Below, piece by piece: positions 7,133 to 14,031 of a stretch of 14,031 bases of DNA; position 1 is the stretch's first letter; every line of letters begins with the position of its first letter. A program made the position numbers and the translations under genes. The stretch is taken from assembly GCA_018667995.1 (NCBI GenBank), contig JABIQT010000187.1:1-14031 (forward strand), written 5' to 3'. Source of the stretch: Candidatus Latescibacterota bacterium. Lineage in GTDB: Bacteria > JAAXHH01 > JABIQT01. Below the pieces are notes generated by a model, which worked only from the letters and a program-made list of their open reading frames with translations, had not been told where the DNA came from and searched no databases.

Positions 7133-9019
7133 TCAAACCTGGCCGCTTCGCAAAGGGTTCTCTCTCGAGAACGGCTGCGTCTCAGGGCAGTTGGTGACCG
7201 GCAGCCAGGAACAATAAGGCGTACCGGCCTCACCTGCTGATCCGAAGTCGCAAAGGCGGACTGTCCGGCCCGATTCCCCCTCTACCTCGAGGAGCAGCAT
7301 AGGGGGCAACCAGTCGGTCCAGGCGACGCGCTTCGGTTTGAGACGGGATGCGTCCAATTTTGGAATATCCAGCATACACGTGACCGGATCCCAGGTTTTC
7401 GTATCTCGTACCTGCTGTTCACCATCGGCATTATCCAAATTGTATCGATGGTCGTAGGTCATGAGAATCGGCCCGCGGTAGATGGACGCCAGACCTTCAC
7501 AGTCTCTGGCACCTTCCCAGACGTGTAGGGAGAGATCCATATCCACCTCTATCGAATCGCCCTCCTGCCAGACACGCACAAGAGATAAATACCGTCCTGG
7601 CTTTACACCGGGAACGGTCTTCCCATTGAGTCGAACGCGTGTGGTCGAAGACCAATAGGGGATTCGTAGTTTCAAAGCGAATTCTGTCGCTTTGGAAGGA
7701 CTCACTGATATGATTATCTTACCCGCCACAGGATACTCCGTCTCTTGCTTAACCGTCACGTTCAAATGTCCCCGGAGTCGAGCAGTTATCTTCGAAGGTC
7801 CGTAGTAATTGAGTATCAACCCCTCTTCATCCCGCATCAACGCCCAGTCACTGAGCATGCCGAAACCACGGGGCGTATTGACGCTACAGCAATTGAGCTC
7901 CGGGGTCCCCTCGCGCGATTGAAAGACAATGTCATGGGCACTGGCACATCGCACGCCGTTCATGGGTGTATTGTACGTGGCCCAGCGACCTGTAGACGAG
8001 TGCATGCCCATAACTGAATTCACCAGGCTGAGTTCGAGCTCATCTGCCACGACTGAATTTCTGGTGAGCTTGAGCATCTCCACACTCAGAGCCGCCCACG
8101 CAATGGTGCAACAGGACTCAATTGCCGCCAGGTGATAGGGATTTCCAGTAGCCTTTTCACCAGAGGAGAACCCACCGTTATTATGTCGGTCCAATTTAAC
8201 AATGCTCCACCATATCTGTTCGAAAGCCTCTCGATAGGTATTGTTTCCGGTTATCCAGTACAGTTCGGCCAGCCCCATTATCGGGTGGAGGCTTTCCCAG
8301 CGCGGCTTCGGAGTTTCAAAAAACTCGGTGCCCTGCAACGCCTTATCCAGATAGTCTCCTGCTAAGGGTTGTCCATCTCTGCTGGCACCGAATTCCTCAA
8401 CGATCTGCAGAGAAAGATCCAGATACTTTTCCTCTTTCGTTTTTTTGTACAGAAGACAGAGGCCATGAATAGGCGCCAGATTCATCTCCGTGGATCCCGT
8501 GTCAACCAATTGAACCTTCTGTTTGCCCAGGTACTTTTCGCATAGCAGATCAGCAATTCGACGTGCGCAGGCCAAAGCCTCCGGATCCCGACATTCCTCG
8601 TCCCAGAGCACGAGACCCAGAATGGCGTGATAGTGGCCCCAAGTATCCCAGGTATTGCCGCCCAGGGCATCCGTATTGGTAAGTCGGTGCCGTTTCGGCC
8701 AAGGTCCCAGGTAACCGTCTTCGTCCTGGAGTTCTATCAGTATTCCTACGAACTCACTAAGCCACGTTTTGAGCGCCTTGTCCCTTGCGACCCGCATTAC
8801 CTGTACAGCAGATGTCAGATATTTGCCCACAAACTCACCCGCCCAGGGCACCATCTGTCGCAGTGGGGATGCATCTCGATCACGGAACATCTCCAACATA
8901 CCCGGATTGGCCTTCGGGGCGATCATCAACCACTGGTCAACCACACCTCGTAGATAGGCGCCAACTGGCCCCTCCAGCTTCATTCTGGTTCCTTTTACTC
9001 TCTCGCAGATCGGCCTCAT
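7133..9019 (-). CDS. GH127 beta-L-arabinofuranosidase (DUF1680)
   Basis: A GH127 enzyme that removes beta-L-arabinofuranose through a zinc-bound cysteine nucleophile. I chose the ATG at 9019 (628 residues): it follows AAAGGGGG, and the upstream ATG at 9094 has no ribosome site. The ATG at 8983 has AAGGAA but would cut the first strand of the fold. Numbered from 9094, the alpha/alpha barrel shows ANPGMLEMFRDRD (62-74), LQDEDGYLGPW (122-132) and GHYHAILGL (153-161). The zinc-thiolate set seen in HypBA1 is intact: Glu326 and Cys328 in AAIESCC, and Cys402/Cys403 in ELNCCSVNTPRG; Glu313 in SSGEKATGN is the likely acid/base. The C-terminal 230 residues are beta domains. No signal peptide, so probably cytoplasmic. 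It is convergent with the M20 gene and divergent from the dehydratase gene. Confidence 0.93.
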   Translation of the reverse strand: MRPICERVKGTRMKLEGPVGAYLRGVVDQWLMIAPKANPGMLEMFRDRDASPLRQMVPWAGEFVGKYLTSAVQVMRVARDKALKTWLSEFVGILIELQDEDGYLGPWPKRHRLTNTDALGGNTWDTWGHYHAILGLVLWDEECRDPEALACARRIADLLCEKYLGKQKVQLVDTGSTEMNLAPIHGLCLLYKKTKEEKYLDLSLQIVEEFGASRDGQPLAGDYLDKALQGTEFFETPKPRWESLHPIMGLAELYWITGNNTYREAFEQIWWSIVKLDRHNNGGFSSGEKATGNPYHLAAIESCCTIAWAALSVEMLKLTRNSVVADELELSLVNSVMGMHSSTGRWATYNTPMNGVRCASAHDIVFQSREGTPELNCCSVNTPRGFGMLSDWALMRDEEGLILNYYGPSKITARLRGHLNVTVKQETEYPVAGKIIISVSPSKATEFALKLRIPYWSSTTRVRLNGKTVPGVKPGRYLSLVRVWQEGDSIEVDMDLSLHVWEGARDCEGLASIYRGPILMTYDHRYNLDNADGEQQVRDTKTWDPVTCMLDIPKLDASRLKPKRVAWTDWLPPMLLLEVEGESGRTVRLCDFGSAGEAGTPYCSWLPVTNCPETQPFSRENPLRSGQV

Positions 9020-9380
9020 GAGGCCCCCTTTCGTGTGTCGTCTCTGGTTCGCTATCCTATCGCTGCAGTAAAGATAGATGACGATTGCCTGCATACGCTC
9101 GGGTGACCGGAGCCCCCCGTGCTACAATGTCATCGAGCCGCATATGGATTTCTGTCGGTAAGATTACAGGTAGTTCATCAAGCCAACTTGTCTTGTCTCC
9201 GCCGTCATACCAATATAAATGCATACCACTGCATGCCGTATAGATTCGTAGAGATATCGTACACTAGGACACGGTAGATACCTGTTGAAAATAACGTCGC
9301 GGTACATTACCATGCAGTGATCTTGAATCAAGCCCATTTCCACGACAGTAATTTCTTATTATCTGCAAGAGGCCCATTTA
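9020..9380. other. Divergent intergenic region, GH127 / dehydratase
   Basis: This 361-base region carries control signals for two divergent genes. A weak plus-strand promoter can be proposed (TTGTCT 9193-9198, 15 bases, TATAAA 9214-9219), which would give a leader of about 155 bases. That leader contains an 11-codon open frame at 9285-9320 that duplicates the first codons of the downstream gene. No RNA gene, hairpin with a T tract, or mobile element is visible. I found no convincing minus-strand promoter. Confidence 0.55.
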
Positions 9381-9395
9381 ATGAAAATAACGTCG
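9286..9395 (+). repeat. 14-base exact direct repeat spanning the dehydratase start codon
   Basis: TGAAAATAACGTCG occurs at 9286-9299 and again at 9382-9395, where it forms the start codon and first codons of the dehydratase gene. The copies are 96 bases apart. The upstream copy follows a T, so it reads TTG AAA ATA ACG TCG, coding the same first five residues if TTG is used as a start, and this frame stops at TGA 9318-9320. The upstream copy also contains TTGAAA, which could act as a -35 box (TACCAT 17 bases later). Confidence 0.7.
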
Positions 9396-10538
9396 ATCAA
9401 GACTGCGGCCACGACCGGACACGGTATGCACCTTTGGGTCCGTGTCACCACTGATACTGGAGTTACCGGCACGGGTGAGTGCGTCCACGGTGGCACGCAG
9501 GCCATTGCCATTATTCAGTACCTGGAGAGTAAACTCATAGGGCGTGATCCCTTCGCCGTTGATGCTATATTTGAGGAGATGCGCCGCAGCCACGTCTTTG
9601 ATGGTGGGGACGCCGGGGCGTTGATCACGGCACTCACAGGCATAGAGATCGCGCTCTGGGACCTGAAGGGAAAGGCCCTGGGTGTACCGGTAAACGAACT
9701 TCTCGGAGGTCGTTTCCGTGACAAGATCCGCGTGTACGCCGACTGCCAAGTGGCGCCTGGCATGAACTTCGACGAAATCAAGAAGGTGGTTGACGACGTA
9801 CTTCATAGAGGTTTTACGGCCCTAAAAATCGATGTGGATATCGACGCCTATGGCTACAGAGACAGCGAAGTGGCCCATTTCGAAAAAGATCGGTTCAACT
9901 ATACGGCGAATCAGTGGGAGCATGAACGAATGATTGCGCTCGTAGACATGGTGACGCAGGCCGCAGGCCGGGATATAGATGTGGCCGCCGACGTCCATAC
10001 GAAGCTGGACGTACCAAGCGCCATCCGCCTCGCTCGGGCACTCGAACCCTATCACCTTATGTGGCTCGAGGAACCTGTACCCGCTGAGAATATCGATGCC
10101 ATGCGCACTGTGACACAGTCTACAAGCTTGCCAATATGCAGTGGGGAAAACCTCTACCTTCGACATGGCTTCCGCGAATTATTGGAAAAACAGGCGGTGA
10201 ACATCATCATGCCCGACATACCCAAGTGTGGTGGGCTCTCGGAATGCCGAAAGATTGCGAACATGGCAGAACTCTACTACATTCCCTTTGCGCCGCACAA
10301 TGTGTCCTCCCCCATAGGCACGCTCGCCTCTGCCCACGTCTGCGCCACCGTACCCAACTTTCTGGTGCTCGAATACCATTGGCTCCATCGCGACTATTGG
10401 ACTACCATTATCCGCGAAAAGAAGGACATCATTAAAAACGGATTCATTGAACTGGACGACACCCCGGGAATCGGTGTGGAACTCGATGAGGAAGTGGGTC
10501 GCCAGTATCAATATCCCGGTACTAACTGGTTCGAGTAA
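9381..10538 (+). CDS. Enolase-superfamily (mandelate racemase/muconate lactonising type) acid-sugar dehydratase
   Basis: A 385-residue enolase-superfamily protein with the N-terminal capping domain (1-115) and C-terminal barrel. Magnesium ligands are Asp204 in VAADVHTKLD, Glu230 in MWLEEPVPAEN and Glu256 in ICSGENLYL. Catalytic candidates are Lys149 in TALKIDVD, His206 (giving the D-x-H seen in galactonate and mannonate dehydratases), and the dyad His306 in APHNVSSPIG with Asp279 in MPDIPKCGG. Such enzymes dehydrate an aldonate to a 2-keto-3-deoxy sugar acid. D-x-H argues for a galactonate/mannonate/gluconate-type substrate and against L-fuconate dehydratase, which as I recall has D-x-N. The ATG at 9381 has AAGAGG eight bases upstream. 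The ABC gene begins 53 bases downstream on the same strand and may be co-transcribed. Exact substrate unknown. Confidence 0.9.
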   Translation: MKITSIKTAATTGHGMHLWVRVTTDTGVTGTGECVHGGTQAIAIIQYLESKLIGRDPFAVDAIFEEMRRSHVFDGGDAGALITALTGIEIALWDLKGKALGVPVNELLGGRFRDKIRVYADCQVAPGMNFDEIKKVVDDVLHRGFTALKIDVDIDAYGYRDSEVAHFEKDRFNYTANQWEHERMIALVDMVTQAAGRDIDVAADVHTKLDVPSAIRLARALEPYHLMWLEEPVPAENIDAMRTVTQSTSLPICSGENLYLRHGFRELLEKQAVNIIMPDIPKCGGLSECRKIANMAELYYIPFAPHNVSSPIGTLASAHVCATVPNFLVLEYHWLHRDYWTTIIREKKDIIKNGFIELDDTPGIGVELDEEVGRQYQYPGTNWFE

Positions 10539-10591
10539 TGATCGCTACCTACAGAAACTATTTACCTTGAAGGGTGAGATCCCGTTCCCAT

Positions 10592-12145
10592 ATGTCATCT
10601 CCTGACTCTTTTAAATACCAGATCCATATTTCTGTCGACGGCCACAGTCTGCTGGACATTAACAACTTCGAAATTCCGCGCAACAAGGTCACCCTCCTGT
10701 TCGGCGAGTCCGGCATTGGGAAATCCATGCTGTCCAAGGCGGTCTACGGTCTGCTTGATCCTCAAGAACTCGATGTCGTTGTTAACGAGCAGCCCTACGA
10801 TTCATACTTGGAGACCAGGGCGGCCATGGAAATGAAGGAGTACGGTTTCTTCGTCTTCCAGGAACCGTCATCGCATCTCAATCCGCTTTTGACGTTATCT
10901 GAACAGTTGCAAGAGGGCAGTCTCGCCCAGGCTGGTACGGAAGCGGAGATCCTCAAGAACCTCTGGGGATCCACCCAAGGCATGGGTGTGCGTCAGGTTT
11001 TGAGCGTCTATCCCAAACCCTACCGACCCAGCGGAGGAGAGAAGCAGCGTGTTCTCCTGGCCATGGCCTTCAAGAAAATAGAGCTGTACACCGAGGAGCT
11101 TGAGCCATCTCCGTACTCCGTGTTTGTGTTCGACGAACCCACTGGAAGTCTCGACAACGAGACTCGGGATATGTTTCTCAATGCATTGTTTAAGAAGTAC
11201 CGAAAATGTCCCTTCACGGTTCTCCTGATTACCCATGATTACTCAATGATCAGTGAGATATTCAAGAATCATGAAGACCTGGTCGATCAGATCGCGTTCA
11301 AGGAACTTACCCTGAAGAAACGCAAATTGTCCTTGAATGACTTTTACCCGCAGGATTATCTGGACTGGTTGGAAACAAATAAGGAAGGGACCAAGCGCCG
11401 AAGAGCCCATCTGAGCCGATCGCCCAAGGACGTTTTATTGAGGCTGGAGACGGGATCCATCATTTTTGGGCGGCGCCTACACACGTCAAAAGCCTCCCGC
11501 ACCGAAAAAACAAACCCGTTGATACTGAGAAAAAACCAGATTGTCTATCTGAAGGCTGCAAGTGGCGTCGGTAAAACAACAATGGCGAAGGTTGTTATGG
11601 GCCTGATGCGCTGTCGAGAACTGGATCTCAAAATCGGCCAACACAGGCTCACCGATGAGACACCAACTCGATACTGGCAGGATCATCTTTGGGGACGGAA
11701 AATTGGCATGGTCTTCCAGCATGCTGACGAGGCGCTGAATCTGAACGCCCGGGTCAAAGATATCTTCGCGGGCCTGCCTTTCCCGGAACACATCACTCCT
11801 GATTATGTAGCTCAACAGTTGGAGTCGTACTTCCCGGGAGAAGTGGACGAGATCTTCCTGAATAAACCAATAAAGCTACTAAGCGGGGGACAGAAGCAGA
11901 GACTCAATCTGCTCCGCACATTCTCATTGGATCCGGACGTCTTGATTCTGGACGAACCGCTCAATGGGCTCGATTTCCTCAGCATCAAGAAGATCATCGA
12001 TCTGCTTCTGGCAAAGCAGCAAGAGGGGAAGGGCATCCTCCTGATCTCCCACAACGAAGAGATATTTGACAGCCTGGGTACCGCGGACAAACTACACCTC
12101 AGGGCGGAGCACGCCGGATACCATCAGTCATCCTCTACGGCGTAG
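10592..12145 (+). CDS. Tandem-ATPase ABC protein (oligopeptide/YejF-like architecture)
   Basis: A 517-residue protein with two ABC nucleotide-binding domains in one chain. Domain 1: Walker A GESGIGKS (38-45), Q-loop VFQEPSSHLNP (88-98), signature PSGGEKQR (146-153), Walker B VFVFDEP (177-183), H-loop THD (His215). Domain 2: Walker A AASGVGKT (322-329), whose first Gly is Ala, Q-loop VFQHADEALN (374-383), signature LSGGQKQR (430-437), Walker B VLILDEP (450-456), H-loop His487. A basic linker lies near 241-300. The layout matches fused DppD/DppF-type ATPases (YejF, GsiA) of oligopeptide importers, but no permease or binding protein is in the window. The start is uncertain: ATG 10592 has GGTGAG about 13 bases upstream; GTG 10574 is the in-frame alternative (523 residues). 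The end overlaps the oppositely transcribed oxygenase by 22 bases. Confidence 0.88.
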   Translation: MSSPDSFKYQIHISVDGHSLLDINNFEIPRNKVTLLFGESGIGKSMLSKAVYGLLDPQELDVVVNEQPYDSYLETRAAMEMKEYGFFVFQEPSSHLNPLLTLSEQLQEGSLAQAGTEAEILKNLWGSTQGMGVRQVLSVYPKPYRPSGGEKQRVLLAMAFKKIELYTEELEPSPYSVFVFDEPTGSLDNETRDMFLNALFKKYRKCPFTVLLITHDYSMISEIFKNHEDLVDQIAFKELTLKKRKLSLNDFYPQDYLDWLETNKEGTKRRRAHLSRSPKDVLLRLETGSIIFGRRLHTSKASRTEKTNPLILRKNQIVYLKAASGVGKTTMAKVVMGLMRCRELDLKIGQHRLTDETPTRYWQDHLWGRKIGMVFQHADEALNLNARVKDIFAGLPFPEHITPDYVAQQLESYFPGEVDEIFLNKPIKLLSGGQKQRLNLLRTFSLDPDVLILDEPLNGLDFLSIKKIIDLLLAKQQEGKGILLISHNEEIFDSLGTADKLHLRAEHAGYHQSSSTA

Positions 12146-13203
12146 TCATCTCCATAGTACTTGCTGGTCGTTCGCGTATGAAATTTCACGGCTGATATGG
12201 GCTCATACTTGGCTTTCCCAAGGCCTGGCAGCACTTCGAGTATTTCTTCCTCCCAGACATATACAGCCATCGGTATGCTCACTCGGGGCGTGCCATACAT
12301 CCCTTCATCAAGGGGTTTGCTCACTCGGTGAGTCGTGGACGGCATGCGGTCGTTGGTAATCCGCTGCATGTAGTCCCCGATATTCAGGATGATACTGCCG
12401 TCTGGCGGATTTACGCGAATCCACTTCATATTCATCCGATTCAGCACCTGCAGCCCGTCGATGCCATAGGAGGGCAGTATGGTGAAAAGATCGATATCCT
12501 CGTGTCCCAACATGCGTCCTGCGCCGGACTCGGCGTCTTCGTCACTGATGGGGGGATAGTAGTTCAGTCGGAAGCCGTAATTTGTTTTCTCGAGCTTGCT
12601 ATCATAGAAGTGAGGATCCACCCCTAGATGCGTGAAGATGCTCTGCATAAGAGGGAGGATAAGCTTCTCATGGTGCTTTACGATTTCACGAAAGAACGGC
12701 TCGTACGCAGCATCAGGCCAGAAGTCATCCACGCTATAATCGGAATGTTCCCCAAAATCGAAAGCGCGTCGACAGAACACCCATCCTTCCACCAGATCGG
12801 GATGCATGCGACTCGTTTTCTTGATCGGGAAGTATCCCTGATTCACGGAACCAAAGCGAGCCGCCTCGAAGCGCATTTTGTCCTTCAGCGGAATGGTCTT
12901 GAAGAACTCGCAGACCTTTTCGTGGGCTTGCGCATAGAGCTCAGCGGGCACCTCATGCCCTTCGAGAATCACGAAGCCAATCCCCTCCATTGCCTCCCCA
13001 ATCTCCCTCGCGAACTGTGCCTTCCCCTCGGGCCCACCGTGGTAGAACTGGCTCATGTCGCACGTCGAGATCTGAGTTTCCTCATCAAATACTTCTTCGG
13101 ACGCCCCCTCCGCCAGCTGATATACCTGGTCCTTCTTAACCTGATCGAACTGTGTGAATTCTTGATTTACCGCTTTTATGCCTTTTTCCTGGGAAGTACT
13201 CAT
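12124..13203 (-). CDS. Isopenicillin-N-synthase-like Fe(II)/2-oxoglutarate oxygenase
   Basis: A 359-residue protein of the isopenicillin-N-synthase / 2OG-Fe(II) oxygenase superfamily, cytoplasmic. The N-terminal domain has the helix-strand FAREIGEAMEGIGFVILEGH (64-83) and FFKTIPLKDKMRFE (100-113). The double-stranded beta-helix core keeps the full iron triad: His234 and Asp236 in GHEDIDLFT, His292 in STTHRVSKP. The 2OG-binding pair Arg307/Ser309 in PRVSIPMAVY is also present, as is NIGDYMQRITN (274-284). The active site therefore looks intact. The substrate is unknown; relatives include hydroxylases, desaturases and ethylene-forming enzymes. I chose ATG 13203 because GGAGGGAG lies just upstream; the frame extends to an ATG at 13248 without a ribosome site. 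The 3' end overlaps the ABC gene by 22 bases, and the gene is divergent from the M19 gene (239-base gap). Confidence 0.9.
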   Translation of the reverse strand: MSTSQEKGIKAVNQEFTQFDQVKKDQVYQLAEGASEEVFDEETQISTCDMSQFYHGGPEGKAQFAREIGEAMEGIGFVILEGHEVPAELYAQAHEKVCEFFKTIPLKDKMRFEAARFGSVNQGYFPIKKTSRMHPDLVEGWVFCRRAFDFGEHSDYSVDDFWPDAAYEPFFREIVKHHEKLILPLMQSIFTHLGVDPHFYDSKLEKTNYGFRLNYYPPISDEDAESGAGRMLGHEDIDLFTILPSYGIDGLQVLNRMNMKWIRVNPPDGSIILNIGDYMQRITNDRMPSTTHRVSKPLDEGMYGTPRVSIPMAVYVWEEEILEVLPGLGKAKYEPISAVKFHTRTTSKYYGDDYAVEDD

Positions 13204-13262
13204 CTTGACTCCCTCCGCATGCCGATACCGGGTAAGGCCGGTTCTCAACGCGTGATCTCTAT

Positions 13263-13268
13263 GTTATA
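13263..13268 (-). promoter_or_regulatory. Possible -10 box of the oxygenase gene
   Basis: On the minus strand TATAAC (13268-13263) matches five of six -10 consensus bases and lies about 60 bases before the ATG at 13203. No good -35 box is found 16-18 bases upstream (TGTCTG at 17), so this is weak and would need an activator or another sigma factor. Confidence 0.25.
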
Positions 13269-13392
13269 GAATGTGCTGGTAAATGCAGACAGGTTCTTTC
13301 ATATTTCGCTTCTGTGCATCGCTTGACCGAAAAGCACAGACCCATTTGGGCAGCGACGTCCATATGACCAATGCCTGAGCCGAATACGTCAA

Positions 13393-13398
13393 TATAAC
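13393..13398 (+). promoter_or_regulatory. Possible -10 box of the M19 gene
   Basis: TATAAC (13393-13398) matches five of six -10 bases and would place the start near 13405, giving a leader of about 38 bases before the GTG at 13443. The -35 position is poor. The same hexamer occurs on the opposite strand at 13263-13268, so the two divergent genes may have matching weak promoters. Confidence 0.22.
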
Positions 13399-13442
13399 CG
13401 GACCAGTACCGCATCACAACCCTATCTTCGAGGACGGTAACC

Positions 13443-14031
13443 GTGGAAATAAGCACACATGCCCAGCAGTTGCACACCGATTCTATTGTTATAGATCCCT
13501 GTGTACAATACCTGATCAAACGCACAGAGCGCAGCGACAGCTCCGGTCTAACAGCCGTGGGCTTGACGATTCCCCGACCGGGTGGGGACATGGTCGAGAC
13601 TATGCCCTACGTGCGCGATTTCCTCGACGTAATTGTTTCCGAGCCTCAATTCTGCCTCGGGGATACTCCTCAAGCCATTAGAGACGCACATGCCGCCGGA
13701 AAGCTCGCCCATCTTTTTCTGTCACAGGATTCGAACTTCGTCGGTACCAATACGTCGAATCTCCTGATCTGGAAGCAGCTTGGTCTGCGAATAATGCAGA
13801 TTACCTATAACGAACTTAATCCTGCAGGCGCGGGATGTCTCGAGCTGAACGATGGCGGACTGAGTCAGTTCGGAAAGGTGCTGATCCGCGAGATGGAACG
13901 CGTCGGGATTACGCTTGATCTGACCCACGTGGGGGCCCAGACATTTATGGATGCCTGCCAGGTAGCCACGGCTCCCGTCATAACTTCGCACTCAAACCCC
14001 AGAGCGATTGCCGAAAATCCTCGCAATAAGA
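13443..14031 (+). CDS. M19 (renal/membrane dipeptidase) family protein, 3' truncated, atypical metal site
   Basis: The frame is open from GTG 13443 to the right edge (196 codons shown) and the gene continues outside. The GTG start is supported by GAGGA at 13430-13434, eight bases upstream. Translation gives HTDSIVIDPC (11-20), then LIWKQLGLRIMQITYNEL (108-125), NDGGLSQFGKVLIREMERVG (136-155), TLDLTHVGAQT (157-167) and VITSHSNPRAIAENPRN (179-195). The last four are the standard core of peptidase family M19. The two histidines of the second zinc (His162 in DLTH, His183 in TSHSN) are present. The family's H-x-D after the first strand (as in DGHND) reads Cys20-Val-Gln22, and the bridging Glu of the EGG motif reads Gln95 in LSQDS. 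Normal binuclear zinc hydrolysis is therefore doubtful. No signal peptide or lipobox at the start. It is divergent from the 2OG oxygenase. Confidence 0.85.
   Translation, partial: MEISTHAQQLHTDSIVIDPCVQYLIKRTERSDSSGLTAVGLTIPRPGGDMVETMPYVRDFLDVIVSEPQFCLGDTPQAIRDAHAAGKLAHLFLSQDSNFVGTNTSNLLIWKQLGLRIMQITYNELNPAGAGCLELNDGGLSQFGKVLIREMERVGITLDLTHVGAQTFMDACQVATAPVITSHSNPRAIAENPRNK

Noticed and set aside
9381-10538. Assignment of the dehydratase as L-fuconate dehydratase because of the nearby fucosidase
   Set aside because: The third-strand motif is D-x-H, as in galactonate/mannonate dehydratases, rather than the D-x-N expected for fuconate dehydratase.
1-14031. GGTACC appears about 12 times, more than expected for a random six-base word
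   Set aside because: Other six-base palindromes are also common (GGATCC about 8, GAATTC about 6), most copies are inside coding sequence, and no repeat structure or spacing links them.

Overview
The window is a 14 kb piece of a bacterial chromosome of moderate GC content. It holds eleven protein genes, the first cut by the left edge and the last by the right edge. There are no RNA genes, insertion sequences, phage genes, CRISPR arrays or plasmid functions. The gene types are glycoside hydrolases without signal peptides, phytanoyl-CoA-dioxygenase-like and isopenicillin-N-synthase-like oxygenases, a LarA homologue, an enolase-superfamily dehydratase and an M20 amidohydrolase. This mix recalls large-genome marine or host-associated lineages (Poribacteria, Latescibacterota and similar groups). 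The EpmC gene, by contrast, belongs to a family known mainly from Gammaproteobacteria. I cannot assign a taxon from the sequence alone.

Layout, left to right: (1) 3' end of a TIM-barrel, glycosyl-hydrolase-like protein (+); (2) PhyH-family dioxygenase (-); (3) EF-P hydroxylase EpmC (+); (4) GH29 alpha-L-fucosidase (-); (5) a roughly 520-base divergent regulatory region with a strong sigma70-type promoter and short repeats; (6) LarA-like nickel-pincer racemase/epimerase homologue (+); (7) M20 amidohydrolase (+); (8) GH127 beta-L-arabinofuranosidase (-); (9) a 361-base divergent region carrying a duplicate of the next gene's start; (10) enolase-superfamily acid-sugar dehydratase (+); (11) tandem-ATPase ABC protein (+); (12) isopenicillin-N-synthase-like Fe(II)/2OG oxygenase (-), overlapping the ABC gene tail to tail; (13) 5' part of an M19 dipeptidase homologue (+) that starts at GTG and lacks several zinc ligands.

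The common theme is catabolism of deoxy- and pento-sugar glycans and their acids: release of fucose and arabinose, dehydration of an aldonate, and epimerisation of a 2-hydroxy acid. Three likely non-heme-iron hydroxylases lie among these genes. Strand changes after almost every gene, so most genes must have their own promoters. Only larA-like/M20 and dehydratase/ABC could be co-transcribed. No transcription factor, sugar kinase or membrane permease is encoded here, so the functional links between genes are inference. The strongest candidates for something unusual are the metal-ligand-poor M19 protein, the permease-less tandem ATPase, the orphan epmC, and the repeats in the two divergent control regions.
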